DNA from: Pseudeuparius sepicola
Lineage: Eukaryota > Arthropoda > Insecta > Coleoptera > Anthribidae
Reading direction: 5' to 3'
DNA: 64,000 bases
NCBI GenBank assembly: GCA_963920635.1
Contig: OY987298.1
Span: 124,691,735-124,755,734, forward strand
Part shown: one piece after another, positions 49,275 to 60,756 of the stretch
Position numbering within the stretch: the stretch's first letter is position 1
Layout of the letters: each line of letters begins with the position of its first letter
Notes under the pieces: generated by a model
The model's input: the letters and a program-made list of their open reading frames with translations, nothing else
The model's database searches: none
What the model was told of the DNA's origin: nothing
Made by a program: the position numbers and the translations under genes

Positions 49275-49472
49275 ATTAAATGATTTGCCACAGCAGTAGG
49301 CTTTTAAAAAACTTTATTCGAAAAGCTTTTGACAAAGATCGGTCTTAATCTGGACGCGCTTTGTGATACAATAAATATATAAGATTTCGGATTGCTGAGT
49401 TTGCAGGAGACGAGACGGTTCTGGAGCTTCTACAGTTTTCTTGATGATGCATGAATTTCTGCCTAGATAACT
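49274..49472 (-). repeat. 5' LTR of the errantivirus
   Basis: 199 bp, one mismatch to the 3' LTR. It should carry the element's promoter and polyadenylation signals. Confidence 0.95.
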
Positions 49473-49555
49473 AGATAATATTAACATAATTATATATCTC
49501 TGATGACTTTGCTATATTTACATTGTATGAAATAAGTGCTTTCATTATTTGTCAC

Positions 49556-50690
49556 ATTAGGGAAGTTGCAACTCTGCAGAAAAAATTTGTAAATAAACAC
49601 CAAAATGTTGAGGACGAAGTTGTATATTGGATTATGGATCTAGGTATGTAGATCATTGGTTCTTTGCAATGGCCATCTTTTAATTCAGCTTGATGGTGTT
49701 ACTCAAGGTCCTAAAGCATTTTCTGGTGCAACTGGGAAACAAATACAAATTTGCGAGACGCTTCCAGTAGTTCATTATTGTAGAATTGAGGCAAATACTA
49801 TTCCACATGGATAGAAATTGTCTGAGTACAGATCAGCAATATTTGTTTGATATGTTACATGCTGTATCTTCTGGAGAATGTAGCGAAGATCTACCAGGAC
49901 CAGTTGTGCATTCCAGGTGGCTTACAACAGCAAATCGTATAATTCGACTATATATATGTAGCATCAGAACACCCTTCAAAAAATCTGATTCACTTAGTTA
50001 CTTACATTACGAAGGTATACCTATGGCCCAGTATGGTTTATTATAAAAGTAAAATCAGTGTGCACCGAAGGACCTCGCCACTTGTGGAAGTTAATAAGCT
50101 ACTCAAGATATATTACGAAAAATTGTGGACGCTGTAATACAAAGAATTGATTATTTTGGCCATGCAGAAAATTTACTCTTGGCAATGATATCCGATGACA
50201 AGATTCACATCCGTAACTTAGCTTACCGTAGAATAATTACTGCCAGAAAGAAAAACAGGAACTTGTCAAAAGTTCGACAATTCCGAGTACCTACCTACAT
50301 TAAATATGGAAGCAAGGGACTATACGGAAATTATTTTTTGGCAAGATGTAGAACGATCAGAGCCTCCGATTTTAAAACACATCTCTGATGGGGAATTACA
50401 AAATCTTATCTCAAGTGAAGAAGATGCTTTTGTGGATTTTTTGAATAAGATAAAAAATTTTCCATGTCACACCCAAGGGACGGAAATATGTGTACGACTG
50501 GTGACTGAGGCTGCATCTATAGTTTGTGGGGAAGAAAGGTGAGATGGACTTATAAGATCTCGACTGGAATCTAGGAAAGTTATGAAGTGTTTCAACACTA
50601 AATCTGAATTTATATCCAATTAAAGTTTGCTTTTTCCTCAACTGTGTCATAATTTTAAACCAATCAATGGTTTATCTCAATTCCAGGTCA
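49556..50690 (+). pseudogene. Repeat-family ORF fragment, downstream part
   Basis: A chain of frames on the plus strand: about 49690-50040 (includes GPKAFSGATGKQIQICETLP and SRWLTTANRIIRLYIC), 50125-50300 (IRNLAYRRIITARKKNRN) and 50306-50542 (FPCHTQGTEICVRLVTEAAS). Between them are frameshifts and stops. The order and motifs look like the C-terminal half of the same uncharacterised insect repeat family as 40100-40470. No catalytic motif is recognised, so I give no function. Confidence 0.55.
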
Positions 50691-51426
50691 TCGAATATTT
50701 TTTGTTTAGTTTAATAGTACACGGTGGTTTAATTTACACTTTACACTTGAGTTCATTTGGTAGTTAGTAGTAATCAACTTAATAAATTTTTTGTAACTTT
50801 TTAGCTTAGTTTTACTCCTTGGGGCACCTCTAAATATAAGCCCCAGTTTTCCATATTTTATATACATCGTTTCCAGACCTATCAGGATGGTTCCCACCTA
50901 AGACCTTTGCTTTTTTTTGTGTTTGGGGCACCTTAAAGGCTAATTAATTTTTTTTTGGAAATACTTGAACAATTAATAACTTTTGCGAAGGCGGCCGTTA
51001 TCAAATAATTTTTTTTCAATTTAAGAGAAGTTTTATAAGGGTGCCCAAAAGCGCTTAAGGACGCAGTTATAAATTGGTATATTTAAGGCATATAAGGGTT
51101 TCTTAATTGTAACGGGAAAGTCCTCGCAACTGGCTTTAAGTTTTATAATATTAGTAACGGTTGCTTCTCCGCGACAATTATAAAACAAAAAATGTTATTT
51201 GGGTGGTACCATAATATTCCATTGTCAACGGAATTGAACAAGTTTGTAAAATTTCAGATGGAACTTTTACATACATGCATACAAGTCGAGCTAATAGAAG
51301 TGTGTTAATAAAGTTCTCATCCTTCCTCCTTAATAATATGACTTTTATGAAATTATTTATTTTCCTGAATTTCTCAGTAATTGGGATATTATTATTATTA
51401 TTTAAAAATGCCATTTTGCTTTACAG
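50691..51426. other. No gene seen upstream of the cysteine-rich exon
   Basis: AT-rich; a preceding exon for the 51427 coding exon should lie in or beyond this stretch but none is convincing. Confidence 0.35.
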
Positions 51427-51594
51427 AGAACCTGCTGGTGGAACGAGGTGTGTAAGGAGGAGTTCCAGAGCCACTTTCGTTGCAAATGTCCAGAATGGTC
51501 GTTTTGCAGAGCCCCAGGAAGATACTACAACGCGTTCTGTTCGATGACAGCGACGGGCTATATTTGGTCGCAGCCAGGACTGCACGGAATATGA
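51427..51594 (+). CDS. Terminal exon of an unrecognised cysteine-rich protein (partial gene)
   Basis: A splice acceptor TTTTGCTTTACAG precedes a 56-codon open segment ending in TGA. It contains CWWNEVC, FRCKCPEWSFC and an aromatic-rich stretch RYYNAFCSMTATGYIW, six cysteines in about 40 residues. G+C content is clearly above the flanks and the codons look protein-like, so I read it as the last exon of a secreted or extracellular-domain protein. The family is not recognised. Upstream exons are not found; the errantivirus and other repeats upstream may have lengthened the intron. Confidence 0.55.
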   Translation, partial: RTCWWNEVCKEEFQSHFRCKCPEWSFCRAPGRYYNAFCSMTATGYIWSQPGLHGI

Positions 51595-52661
51595 ACCATC
51601 AAAAGTTTGGACCACCTTTAATATTGTATTCGGAAATACGCTTATTATAAAACAATCATTTTAATAGGTGTAATGTAAAAGATGACAATATCATTAAACT
51701 GCCCTTATTTATTGAGAATTTTTGTTTTAGACTCAATTTTTTAATGGATTGTGATGTACAGGGTAGAGGCAGTGTTTAGGTAGGTTTTCGGGTATAGGAC
51801 AGGGTCATTATCATCATCATAATCATCATAATCAACAAAAAAACAAACATACTCTGACACTGAGGGAAACATTCCTGGCGGTGTCCATCCATCCGAAAAT
51901 AATTTATTCAAATAACTGAACTAGGTATGGGGGCACCTGCTCCCCTCCCCCGCCCAGCTTATTGTGTCCACAGGGATCCCGTCTAAGCCTCCTATCATTA
52001 ACCGCATATGAAGCTGCTTTAAACACCGGGAACGTCTGTTATACGCTGGCGATAGGAAGATATATGTCGCAGAGGAACAGTGATTGTGGATAACTGTTGA
52101 ATTTGCCAATGTGCCTTTAGATGTCTTTCTCTAGAACTGTCTGCATATGCTTTTTGCATTTTCATCCCTTCGTAACCATTCGGAATCACTTTATTTCTTC
52201 AGAATAATGCCAACATGCAATTATTTGATTCCAAGAAGATGGGTTAAGTTTCGAATTCATCCCATTGCACCCCATTTGTATAAACATCTCAAAAATACTC
52301 TTTTTAACAGTTAAGTACCACTTTAGTTGAACTTAACAAGTAAAACTAAGTAATAAACATTTTCTTCTTCTATTTTCACGTCTTTCCGTAGAACGATTTC
52401 GCCCAAAAGTAATCCGAACTACATTCTTTAGAAAATAAGGGGAGAATTGGAGCACCACGTAGGTACCTACGCGAAATTCAAAGTACATGCCTGTTTTTTA
52501 TTTCTCTTTTTACTTTTATGATTCTATTCGAATAGTTGTTTGGCATTCCTACTTATTGCTGCTTTTTATGCGTCCTGTCTAGTTAATCAGTTCTTCTCAA
52601 GTGTTGACTTCTGTTGCATAAGCTTTAAATAATACACACAAATCAAGAGAAATAAAATCAG
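51595..52661. other. No gene seen
   Basis: Spacer with a short CA/TCATCA-rich patch near 51805-51840 and no recognisable ORF. Confidence 0.35.
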
Positions 52662-52809
52662 GACTTCTGGCAGGCCGTGGAATCCATCAGTTTAGAAAGC
52701 ACAGGGTCAATAATAATTCTCGTGATCGCCCTGATCGTATTCTTCTTGATTTTGAAGAATAGGGGCACATTAAAAAAATTGACAGATAAGAAAAAGTGGA
52801 TGTATCTAG
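52662..52809 (+). CDS. Possible exon with a membrane anchor
   Basis: An open segment between an acceptor-like AATCAG and a good donor (CTAG|GTAAGT) encodes DFWQAVESISLESTGSIIIL followed by a hydrophobic run ending FFLIL and a lysine-rich stretch (KKLTDKKKW). This could be a signal-anchor exon, such as the start of a microsomal enzyme, but there is no in-frame ATG and no downstream exon was found. Confidence 0.3.
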
Positions 52810-53664
52810 GTAAGTACTATAGTAGGTAAATACAAGAAATTGTAATTGCGTTTTTGGACCGTTTAAAAAACATTAGATAACTCAAATAAATTTACGACTT
52901 GGAAACCTAACTCCTACATCTACATATAAAAAAGTATGACAGCGGCTTAACATAGCAGCAGCTATGCTACCTTACGATGTTTTGGTAGATTTACCTGCTT
53001 TCCTTTAATTTAAAACTGAAGTATAAAAAATATGTGTTTTTCCTCAAACCTGTGCTAATTTTGTGGGCGTGGCCAATAAATCGTGCAAGTTAAATTGTAG
53101 GTGTAAAACACAAAACACAAAACAATGGTATCAAGTTTGGGATTTCTAGTGAATCACTCTGTTCCGGCAGTAATACCACTTTTAGTGATTAAAAAAATGA
53201 TGTGAAATTAGGTGCAAATAAAAATATAGTGTTTTCCTTCCATCCTGCTTGTACTGAATTTTTCATTTCAAAATAAGAAGGGGCTTGTTTCAGCCAAACT
53301 CTCATCTCATCTGTGTTTTATTTTCGTGTTGCAAGTATTGAAATTGCACAATAAATTGACAAGAAGTATAAAGCGTACCACGTTATCTACAATTATTGCT
53401 TGACAAATGTAATACAGGCTTTTTATTAAATCAGCAATCAGCCTAATTCCTACCATTAAAATCGCGTTATAAAAGTCCACGTTCTGTCCTTGGCACTGTA
53501 TCGGCAGAATCGATAACCTACACTGTGGGATCAGCGCCTGCCGGCTGGCCGCGGCCTTGACCGTCAGTCCACTCCACTATTCTGTTTTGATTATTTCGGC
53601 ATGAATCAAAAGGTCAGGGAAAGCTGCGTGCTGCGTGTGCCGAATCCGATTGCGGAGGAACCAG

Positions 53665-53694
53665 TGACTATAGAATTCCTTCTATAGTCACTGG
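53665..53694. repeat. 30-bp hairpin mini-insertion with 9-bp direct repeats
   Basis: AGTGACTATAGAA, TTCC and the inverse arm form a hairpin flanked by GGAGGAACC on both sides (ending at 53664 and starting at 53695). The net added length, about 39 bp, is like that of the hairpins at 39215 and 61287, but the sequence differs. Confidence 0.65.
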
Positions 53695-53745
53695 AGGAAC
53701 CCAATACCAAATTCGCTTTCACCATCGGTGGACAATATTTTAGTA

Positions 53746-54474
53746 CAGTGTGTCCCAATTTGATACTAGACACCTCAGAAATATGTGAAGGGCAAGGAAA
53801 ACAAATGGTCTCTATTTTTTTATTGGTAGTACCAAGGGAGAGTATCTCATAGACGGTGGTATTTGGATGGGGTAATTATTTCGTGGCCTGCTATGATTTT
53901 TTGAAATTGCAAATTTTCAAGAAACTCCATTAGGTATTTTTTTTATGACAAACTTGTGTGGAATGAAAAACTGAGTGGATTCGCAAATTTTCAAAAGGCT
54001 AGGCCTACTTTGATTTTTAGATTCATCTCCAACTTTTTTCTTGGAAAAGTGTCCTTTCTGGAGCTTTCACGTCAAAATTTTATTTTTCACGATGATCAAG
54101 TTTCCTTAATAATATTTTGATGTGAAAGCTCCAGAAAGGACACATTTTAGAGAAAAAAGTGGGAGAAAAAGGCGAAAAAGCTAAAAATCAAAGTAGGCCT
54201 AGACTTTTGAAATTTTGCAATTCTACTCAGTTTTTCATTCTGAACAAGTTTTCTTAATAACATTTTGTCGTAAAAAAATCCCTAATAGGGTTTCTTGAAA
54301 ATTAGCTATTTTATAAAATCATAGCCGGCCATGAAATAATTAGCCCATCCAAATACCACCGCCTACGAGATACTCTCCCTTGGGACTAGGTACCAATAAA
54401 AAAAATAGAGACCATTTGTTTTCCTTGTCCTTCATATAGTTCTGAAGTGTCCACTATCAAATTGGGACACACTG
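53746..54474. mobile_element. Fold-back element with TA target duplication
   Basis: The tips CAGTGTGTCCCAATTTGATA (left) and a closely related inverse (right) are flanked by TA. The arms of about 345-365 bp cover nearly the whole 729-bp unit, meeting at about 54100. No ORF. Confidence 0.85.
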
Positions 54475-54740
54475 TACAGACTAGTTATCATTGAATAATT
54501 TAATACCTTAATCAATGATTGTGAATTTTGTTTCTGGCATCACTTTGAGGTGTTTCAACAATAGTTAACAGGTGTTTTCATTTTCATGTTAACGTAATAC
54601 AATACTAGTAAGTAATGTCCTTGCCTTACAATATAATTTTTAGGGCGATCCACATAACATTTTAAGCCCCTCTTAACTTCTTTGTTTGAGTTAAAGAACA
54701 CAATGTAGAGACAAAAGTTTTAAGATTTTTAGCTTTTTCC

Positions 54741-55306
54741 ATGGTCTTGATGAAATTGATACCGGTTGTTGGAAAATGGAACATCATATGTATATTATTG
54801 ATTTTTCGGAAACTAGGCTTCATCCCGATACCAACGATGTATACATTATATATTTGCTCCAGCCGTTCTTACAATACAGAATACGAATACAGGGCGTCCA
54901 AACCTATTTTTTTCCTGTTTTCACACCCTGTATCTCGGAAACGAACGTTTGCGGATAAATTTATTATACAAAAATTGATGAAAATAATGCCCCTAAAACG
55001 TTGACTATGAACGCTTTAGGGGCACTATTTTCAATATTTTTATCATACTTACTCAATTTAACCGCAAACGTTTGATTTCCGAGATATAGGGGGTGAGAGC
55101 ATAAACAAAAATTAGGTTTGAACGCCCTATATTCTGTATTGTAAAAATGGCTGGAGCGAACGTATAGGTAATGTGTACATCGTTGGTGTCGGCATGAAGC
55201 GTATAGATTCCGAAAATTCAATAATATACAGGAGGTTCCATTTAAAAAACTTAAGTTTGGTTTGTACAGCTTTTACAGAACACCCTGCATCAATTTCATC
55301 AAGACC
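54741..55306. mobile_element. Fold-back element
   Basis: TGGTCTTGATGAAATTGAT (54741) is inverted at the right end (55288-55306). The arms match with indels (the right arm has ~45 bp extra holding a CAGGGTGTTCTGT tip) and meet near 55006. Two apparent frames at 54741-55221 are arm artefacts. Confidence 0.75.
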
Positions 55307-55714
55307 AGGAAACTCCCATCAAAAATCCTAAAACATTTGCCTCGCATTGTTTTCTTTAAGGAGACATTTGCACGCCCTACTCATAATGACGGCCATTTCT
55401 GGACTATTTAAGTCACTCTTTCAACCTGAGAGGGCGCATAAATAATGACCTAATTAATTTAAATCCAATTCCATATTTCTGCCATTTCAGACTTTCATAC
55501 GCAGGGAATCACATTTCCGCATTGGCAGCGGTGTTGCCGCCATAGGTTTATCATCAAATTAATAACATTGGTAAAAGTAAAAAAAAATCAAATCAAATTA
55601 ATAACAATAATAATAATGTTTATTTTTGCATACCATACCATAATAACAAGTTTTTTTTTTGAGAATTACTTGTACAATGGTAAAAGTAAAAAAAATCAAT
55701 GCGTTTCCAATTTT

Positions 55715-55985
55715 TTTTCTCGTTTTTTAGTATTTTCTGTCGAAAGAAATATCGAGTTTGGAAAATTTTCATATCTATATCGTCGGGAAAATTGCCGGGT
55801 AGGACGATATTTCTCGTTTTTAGTATTTTATTTGTATCGATTTTGGGAAAATTGTTCGATATCGTCCGAAAAAGTGCCGGCATGGTCGATATTTCTCGAT
55901 TTTCAGTATTTCATCAGCTAGATTCTGCCCGAAAAAGTGCAAGGAGGGATGATATTTCTGGACATATAATTTAGTACTTTATCGA
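55715..55985. repeat. Degenerate tandem repeat, unit about 80-90 bp
   Basis: Three to four diverged units each contain CGATATTTCTCGTTTT-, AGTATTT- and CCGAAAAAGTGCCGG-like blocks. Open frames here run through the repeats and are not believed to be genes. Confidence 0.45.
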
Positions 55986-57389
55986 TATCGAAGGAACATC
56001 GATTTTGAAAAATTGTAAATGTTAGATACCGTCCAAAACTGCAGAGGGTGCAGAGGACAAGGGGTGGGACTTTTTCATGATTATTGCCCAACCAAACCTG
56101 CGCTTACGTATAACATAATTTTCTTTGTATTGGGCAGTGGAAACTTTTCTTTCGTATTCAATATGTTATTATACCTTTTTTGTATCTGCAGTGCGTTTTA
56201 CATTGCGTCGAGAAAATTGACCCTGTATAAAAGCTGGCTTTTAGATTGGAGTTCATCATATCAACCTAACCAGTGATATACTTTTTTGGTTTTTGGTAAT
56301 TAAATCTTATTTAACCAAATTATCGGCACAAAACCCCTCACGTTCAGTGGCGTTCATAGTTGTTTGGTCGCCCGTCTGCAGAATATACTAAAAAATTTCT
56401 TTCGGGTTATAAAAACTATATAGGATTTTCCGTCTCTTGTAATTACCTGCGAGGTAATTGCAAAAATTATTAGGTAGGTATAACAAAAATAATAATAGGT
56501 ATTCTCAAAAATATATACAGTGACCGCAGAAAGTTGGACACAAATAGAAAACGTTTTTATTATTAATTTCTCATAAAAAAAATTCTTGGTAAAAGTTGGT
56601 GCATTATTTCAAACTTAAAACGCACATATCAAAATTTAAATATCTCTTTTTGGATACGAGGTAGATTCAAAAATGTCAATATAACTCAAGAGTAAAGTAC
56701 CCTTATTTTTAAAATACGGTAAAAAGTTACTTACAAAAGTTCTTTGGAATCAAAGGTAGATTTAAAGTCACAGCCACCTAGTCACAAAAAGAAATTTAAC
56801 TTTTTTTGTATTTTTTTCGACCACCCTGTGTATTACAAAAAAAAACAAAGTACCGCAAGCGCAACCAACTTATTATCGGATAACACATGAATTTGCTACT
56901 AAACTTTAATTTTGTTCGATTAGCAGCTAGAAATTTAAATTAATGGAAATCAGAGTTTAAAAATATTACATTTTTGTGTTTAACTTTCTGCCGGTCACTG
57001 TATTTATAACAATAAAATACAGTATAATTAGGCAATCAGTCTTATTATAATGAGTAATATGTTTTGGATCTGGTAGAATTTCCAGACTGAAAAGAACAAG
57101 GTAAATGTTTCTTTAAAATAAAAAAATGTTTAAAATTAAATAATTTTCTAAGAAAAAGAAACTAAAAATGTAAAAAGAATTAGGTTTACAAAGTAATAAT
57201 GTAACTGAAAATAAATATATTTTGCATCGGAAAAAATACAGGTACTTGTAAAAATAAATAAAACATTTTGTTCTAAATGAAACAAAAAATAAAATATTCC
57301 TAAAATATTGAGGTTGTCCCTTAGGTACAAGGCACAAGATACAAGGCAAACGAATGGTACTTTTCTGGCATTAACACTGGCGAACTCTG
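55986..57389. other. No gene seen
   Basis: AT-rich. A motif ACAGTGACCGCAGAAAGTTG at about 56518 and an inverse-like AACTTTCTGCCGGTCACTG ending near 57000 suggest an inverted-end element of about 480 bp. Confidence 0.4.
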
Positions 57390-57720
57390 ATATTATATCA
57401 CTAATATTTATTGTTTCAAGTAGGATACATCCAATGGAAATTATTGCTAAATCGGTTAATCTCTCCTGGCTCATAGAAGACCTTAAATAGTTTTTTTATA
57501 ATTTTTAATTTGGAAAATGATCTCTCCGCGGATGCTACGGTAACTGGCAAGCACAAAAGTATTGGGCGGAAAACTATTCGTGAGAGAATTTTTGAACAAG
57601 TACTCTAAAATAGTTCTTGGATTCGCACAGTTTGCAGTATATTCTGATGGAAGAAAGATATTAAAATTTTTTAGCTCACAATACAGGTCTGAAGCGTCTA
57701 TATCCCCTACGAAATTTGAG
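57390..57720 (-). pseudogene. hAT (DUF4371-type) transposase C-terminal fragment
   Basis: The minus strand reads DIDASDLYCELKNFNIFLPS, then in another frame CLPVTVASAERSFSKLKIIK, and finally MSQERLTDLAIISI followed by NISDIISEFASVNARK. This is the hAT dimerisation signature (ASAERSFSKLK, MSQERLxxLAxxSI) with two frameshifts. Terminal repeats were not located. The family may be related to the hAT copies at 10499-12412. Confidence 0.75.
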
Positions 57721-57770
57721 GCCTACGAACGTCACGCCGCGCCGCGCAGTTGCCACAGAGCAGAATAGAG

Positions 57771-58438
57771 CTGACCAGAATAGAGGTAGTGCCGACTGCC
57801 GACCGACGCCGCCGACGGGTTTACGGGTTCATATCAATATGGTGTTGTTGCATTGTTGACGATATTCTTTTTGAGGGCGAATGCAAGTAATGTAGAGACT
57901 AGAGACTTACTACCTTTTTTCTGGACAAATATTTTTTCTGACCAGAATAGAGGTAGTGCCGACTGCCGACCGACGCCGCCGACGGGTTTACGGGTTCATA
58001 TCAATATGGTGTTGTTGCATTGTTGACGATATTCTTTTTGAGGGCGAATGCAAGTAATGTAGAGACTAGAGACTTACTACCTTTTTTCTGGACAAATATT
58101 TTTTCTGACCAGAATAGAGGTAGTGCCGACTGCCGACCGACGCCGCCGACGGGTTTACGGGTTCATATCAATATGGTGTTGTTGCATTGTTGACGATATT
58201 CTTTTTGAGGGCGAATGCAAGTAATGTAGAGACTAGAGACTTACTACCTTTTTTCTGGACAAATATTTTTTCTGACCAGAATAGAGGTAGTGCCGACTGC
58301 CGACCGACGCCGCCGACGGGTTTACGGGTTCATATTAATATGGTGTTGTTGCATTGTTGACGATATTCTTTTTGAGGGCGAATGCAAGTAATGTAGAGAC
58401 TAGAGACTTACTACCTTTTTTCTGGACAAATATTTTTT
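57771..58438. repeat. Tandem array: four complete 167-bp units
   Basis: Units start CTGACCAGAATAGAGGTAGT at 57771, 57938, 58105 and 58272; the period is exactly 167 bp and the copies are nearly identical (one C/T difference seen in unit 4). Each unit has a CpG-rich half and an AT-rich half. The unit length is typical of satellite monomers. There is no coding content. Confidence 0.95.
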
Positions 58439-58709
58439 CGCGACGGAAGGGCAGCCTGTGGCCGCCCGTCTGCGACGCAGACCTCTGCTGGCGGGTCAGC
58501 TCGCCCCTGCCCCTGCTTACATTCCAAGAAAAACAGATGATACACCACCGGATGGGGTCCAGACGCTGATTTTTTTTATGTAATATAAAGAATCAAAATC
58601 CATTGTATTATTCATTCATATTCTTGTAGCCTCTCGAGACGAGATGTACTCGCAGTTCCTAAATAACATTTGTTTTTAAAAACGTTCCGTTCGTGTTCGT
58701 GACCAAAAC
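58439..58709 (+). other. Region that should hold the 5' LTR of the second errantivirus
   Basis: GC-rich at the start, then AT-rich up to the primer site at 58710. I cannot delimit the LTR: no AGTTA...AATT pair is visible and the 3' LTR lies beyond the window. Confidence 0.35.
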
Positions 58710-58728
58710 TGGCGCAGTCGGTAGGATT
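58710..58728 (+). other. Primer-binding site for tRNA-Ser
   Basis: TGGCGCAGTCGGTAGGATT matches the site of the first errantivirus and extends it by two bases, in the orientation of the following gag. Confidence 0.85.
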
Positions 58729-59064
58729 GTAGCCCAGTTTTCGCAATTTTCGTTATAGAACTCCCGGTATCGGGACCGGATCGCGATTTACTGGAAGGTT
58801 TCACCTGAAGCTGCAATATACCTTCACCATTGGTCACCCTGGAGCCAAAAAGCCGTTGAATCTGGACTGATGACTTCCAAGGTAGCACCGAAGAAGAACC
58901 TCTGCGCAGCCAACTCCGTCGTCGAGAGCAGAGAAGAAGAATCCCTGGGAAAATTGAGTAAGGACCAAATTTCCTTGTACTATCTAAGCACTAAGCACTA
59001 TTATCCTTTTTGATATTTTAATCCCTTTATTTTACGATAACATTATATTTTATTTTTATAATTT

Positions 59065-59668
59065 ATGAGTGAACTTGACTTAGAATACTTGAATATTTTA
59101 TTTAATAATACGTTACAATTGAATAGTGATACTGATAATGAAGTTGAAATAATAAATAACAAATTGGTTAACGAAAATCCAAATAAGGAATTGAATTTGA
59201 CAATTTTAAAAATGTATATAGAAAAAAATCAAGCTTACGACGGTAATGGAAATACCCTAACTAATTTTCTGTCTTCATGCGATTTTTTGTTTGAGACATA
59301 TATAGGTAACTTAAAAGATATTGTTTTACAGTATTATTTAATTAGAGCCGTTCAAGATACGTTAGTTGGACGAGCGCAATTATTAGTAAGTATAGGTTTT
59401 AGAAATAAAGTTAACACTTGGGAACAAATAAAAAACGCGACAAACGAAATTTAGAATGCTTGGAACAATATCTCTTTATGGCAAAATATTTCAGAGATGA
59501 ATATCCTTTAAATTTTGGTCGAAGATTACAAGTTTTACGTTCTAATTTACGACAAAAAATTAACTCAGATAATACGTTAGATGAAATTGCGAAAAACATT
59601 TATTGTAGGCAATATGATAAATTGTCTTTAAATAACTATTTCTTGAAATCGGCATTAAAGTGTCCCAA
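59065..59668 (+). pseudogene. gag: Gag of the second errantivirus, frameshifted and interrupted
   Basis: The first frame, 59065-59454 (129 codons), begins MSELDLEYLNILFNN and aligns with residues ~1-140 of the first element's Gag (shared pattern LKMYIEKNQAYDGNGNTLTN, then RAVQDTLVGRAQ and TWEQIKNA). After a stop the homology resumes in another frame (about 59450-59650, YPLNFGRRLQVLRSNLRQ). It is then cut by the fold-back insertion. The N-rich tail continues after 60757. Confidence 0.8.
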
Positions 59669-60756
59669 AATCGTCATTAAAAGCACAGAAATCGTACAAT
59701 AATGTAGCCCATTATTGTACGATTTTTTCAATAAGTAGGCCTTGGCGAGATGTAATCGTCAAACGTCGGATGCGGAGCTATCGCCCGTCAAAAGTGACCA
59801 AATATTCAAAACCCGGCCGATAAAGGTTCATTTAACTTTTCGTACACATTGCGAAATTGTTTCCTATAGAAGCGCAATCCTTCAGTAAACATATTTTAGT
59901 AAATTTGAATATCAATAGATTTGTTGTGTAGGCTGCACAAGAAGCAGCAGTTTGGTTTTTCTGTCAGAAGGTGCCGTGTCTCATCATACTTGTCCTAGGT
60001 AGAGCGATCGTCAAAGTCAAGCAACGCCGCGCGTAGTGGGTTCATGGACGGGTGATCCCTTAATATTATTTTCTTGCCTAATAAAACATTTTTTTCCGAT
60101 TTCAAAAAAAAAAAAATATGTACCTCGGCACTGAAGTTCTTTTTATGACTCATGTGGTTTATTCATAAAAAGTTGAACTTCAGTGCCTTGGTACATAACT
60201 AACTATTAAGATTGTTTTGCATGTAATTAAAATTTTCCTCTTCAGCTACAAGAGTCATAGCGTCAATGAATTATTTGGTTCTTTTATCGTAACAAAGATT
60301 TGAATAGGGCCATTTAAATTCCTAATAAACGTTTTTAAAGACAATTTATCATATTGCCTACAACAAATGTTTTTCGTAATTTCATCTAACGTATTATCTG
60401 AGTTAATTTCTTGTCGTAAATTAGAACGTAGGCCTCAGCAACTAAACTCCACATGAGTCATAAAAAGTTGAACTTCAGTGCCTTGGTACATAACTAACTA
60501 TTAAGATTGTTTTGCATGTAATTAAAATTTTCCTCTTCAGTCAAGGATTGCGCTTCTATAGGAAACAATTTCGCAATGTGTACGAAAAGTTAAATGGGCC
60601 TTTATCGGCCGGGTTTGGAATATTTGGTAACTTTTGACGGGCGATTTCTCCGCGTCTGACGTTTGATGTTTACATCTCGCCAAGGCCTACTTATTGAAAA
60701 AATCGTACAATAATGGGCTACATTATTGTACGATTTCTGTGCTTTTAATGACGATT
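59669..60756. mobile_element. Fold-back insertion carrying an inverted piece of gag
   Basis: The arms of about 214 bp (59669-59882 with 60543-60756) start AATCGTCATTAAAAGCACAG and its inverse. Between them, 60244-60434 on the minus strand is a second copy of gag sequence matching 59534-59650 and extending further into gag. A ~85-bp direct repeat (about 60160-60243 and 60457-60540) flanks that piece. This may be a rearranged retroelement rather than an ordinary transposon. Confidence 0.75.

Larger units (their letters stand above)
40538..49472 (-). mobile_element. Young errantivirus-type Ty3/gypsy element with gag, pol and env
   Basis: On the minus strand the element has LTRs of 199 bp, a tRNA-Ser primer site, gag, pol, env and a purine tract, bounded by the 4-bp duplication AGAT (40534-40537, 49473-49476). 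The LTRs start AGTTA and end AATT, the pattern of insect errantiviruses, and differ at one position, so insertion was recent. gag and env are open. pol carries a TAA between reverse transcriptase and RNase H and a 1.24-kb internal tandem duplication, so this copy should not be autonomous. Confidence 0.95.

Noticed and set aside
53746..54474. CRISPR-like or phage-like structure
   Set aside because: The repeats are long inverted arms, not short spaced direct repeats, and the DNA is eukaryotic. No CRISPR array is present in the window.
55568..55974. 117-codon ORF rich in F/Y/S
   Set aside because: It runs through a degenerate tandem repeat and reads open in more than one frame.
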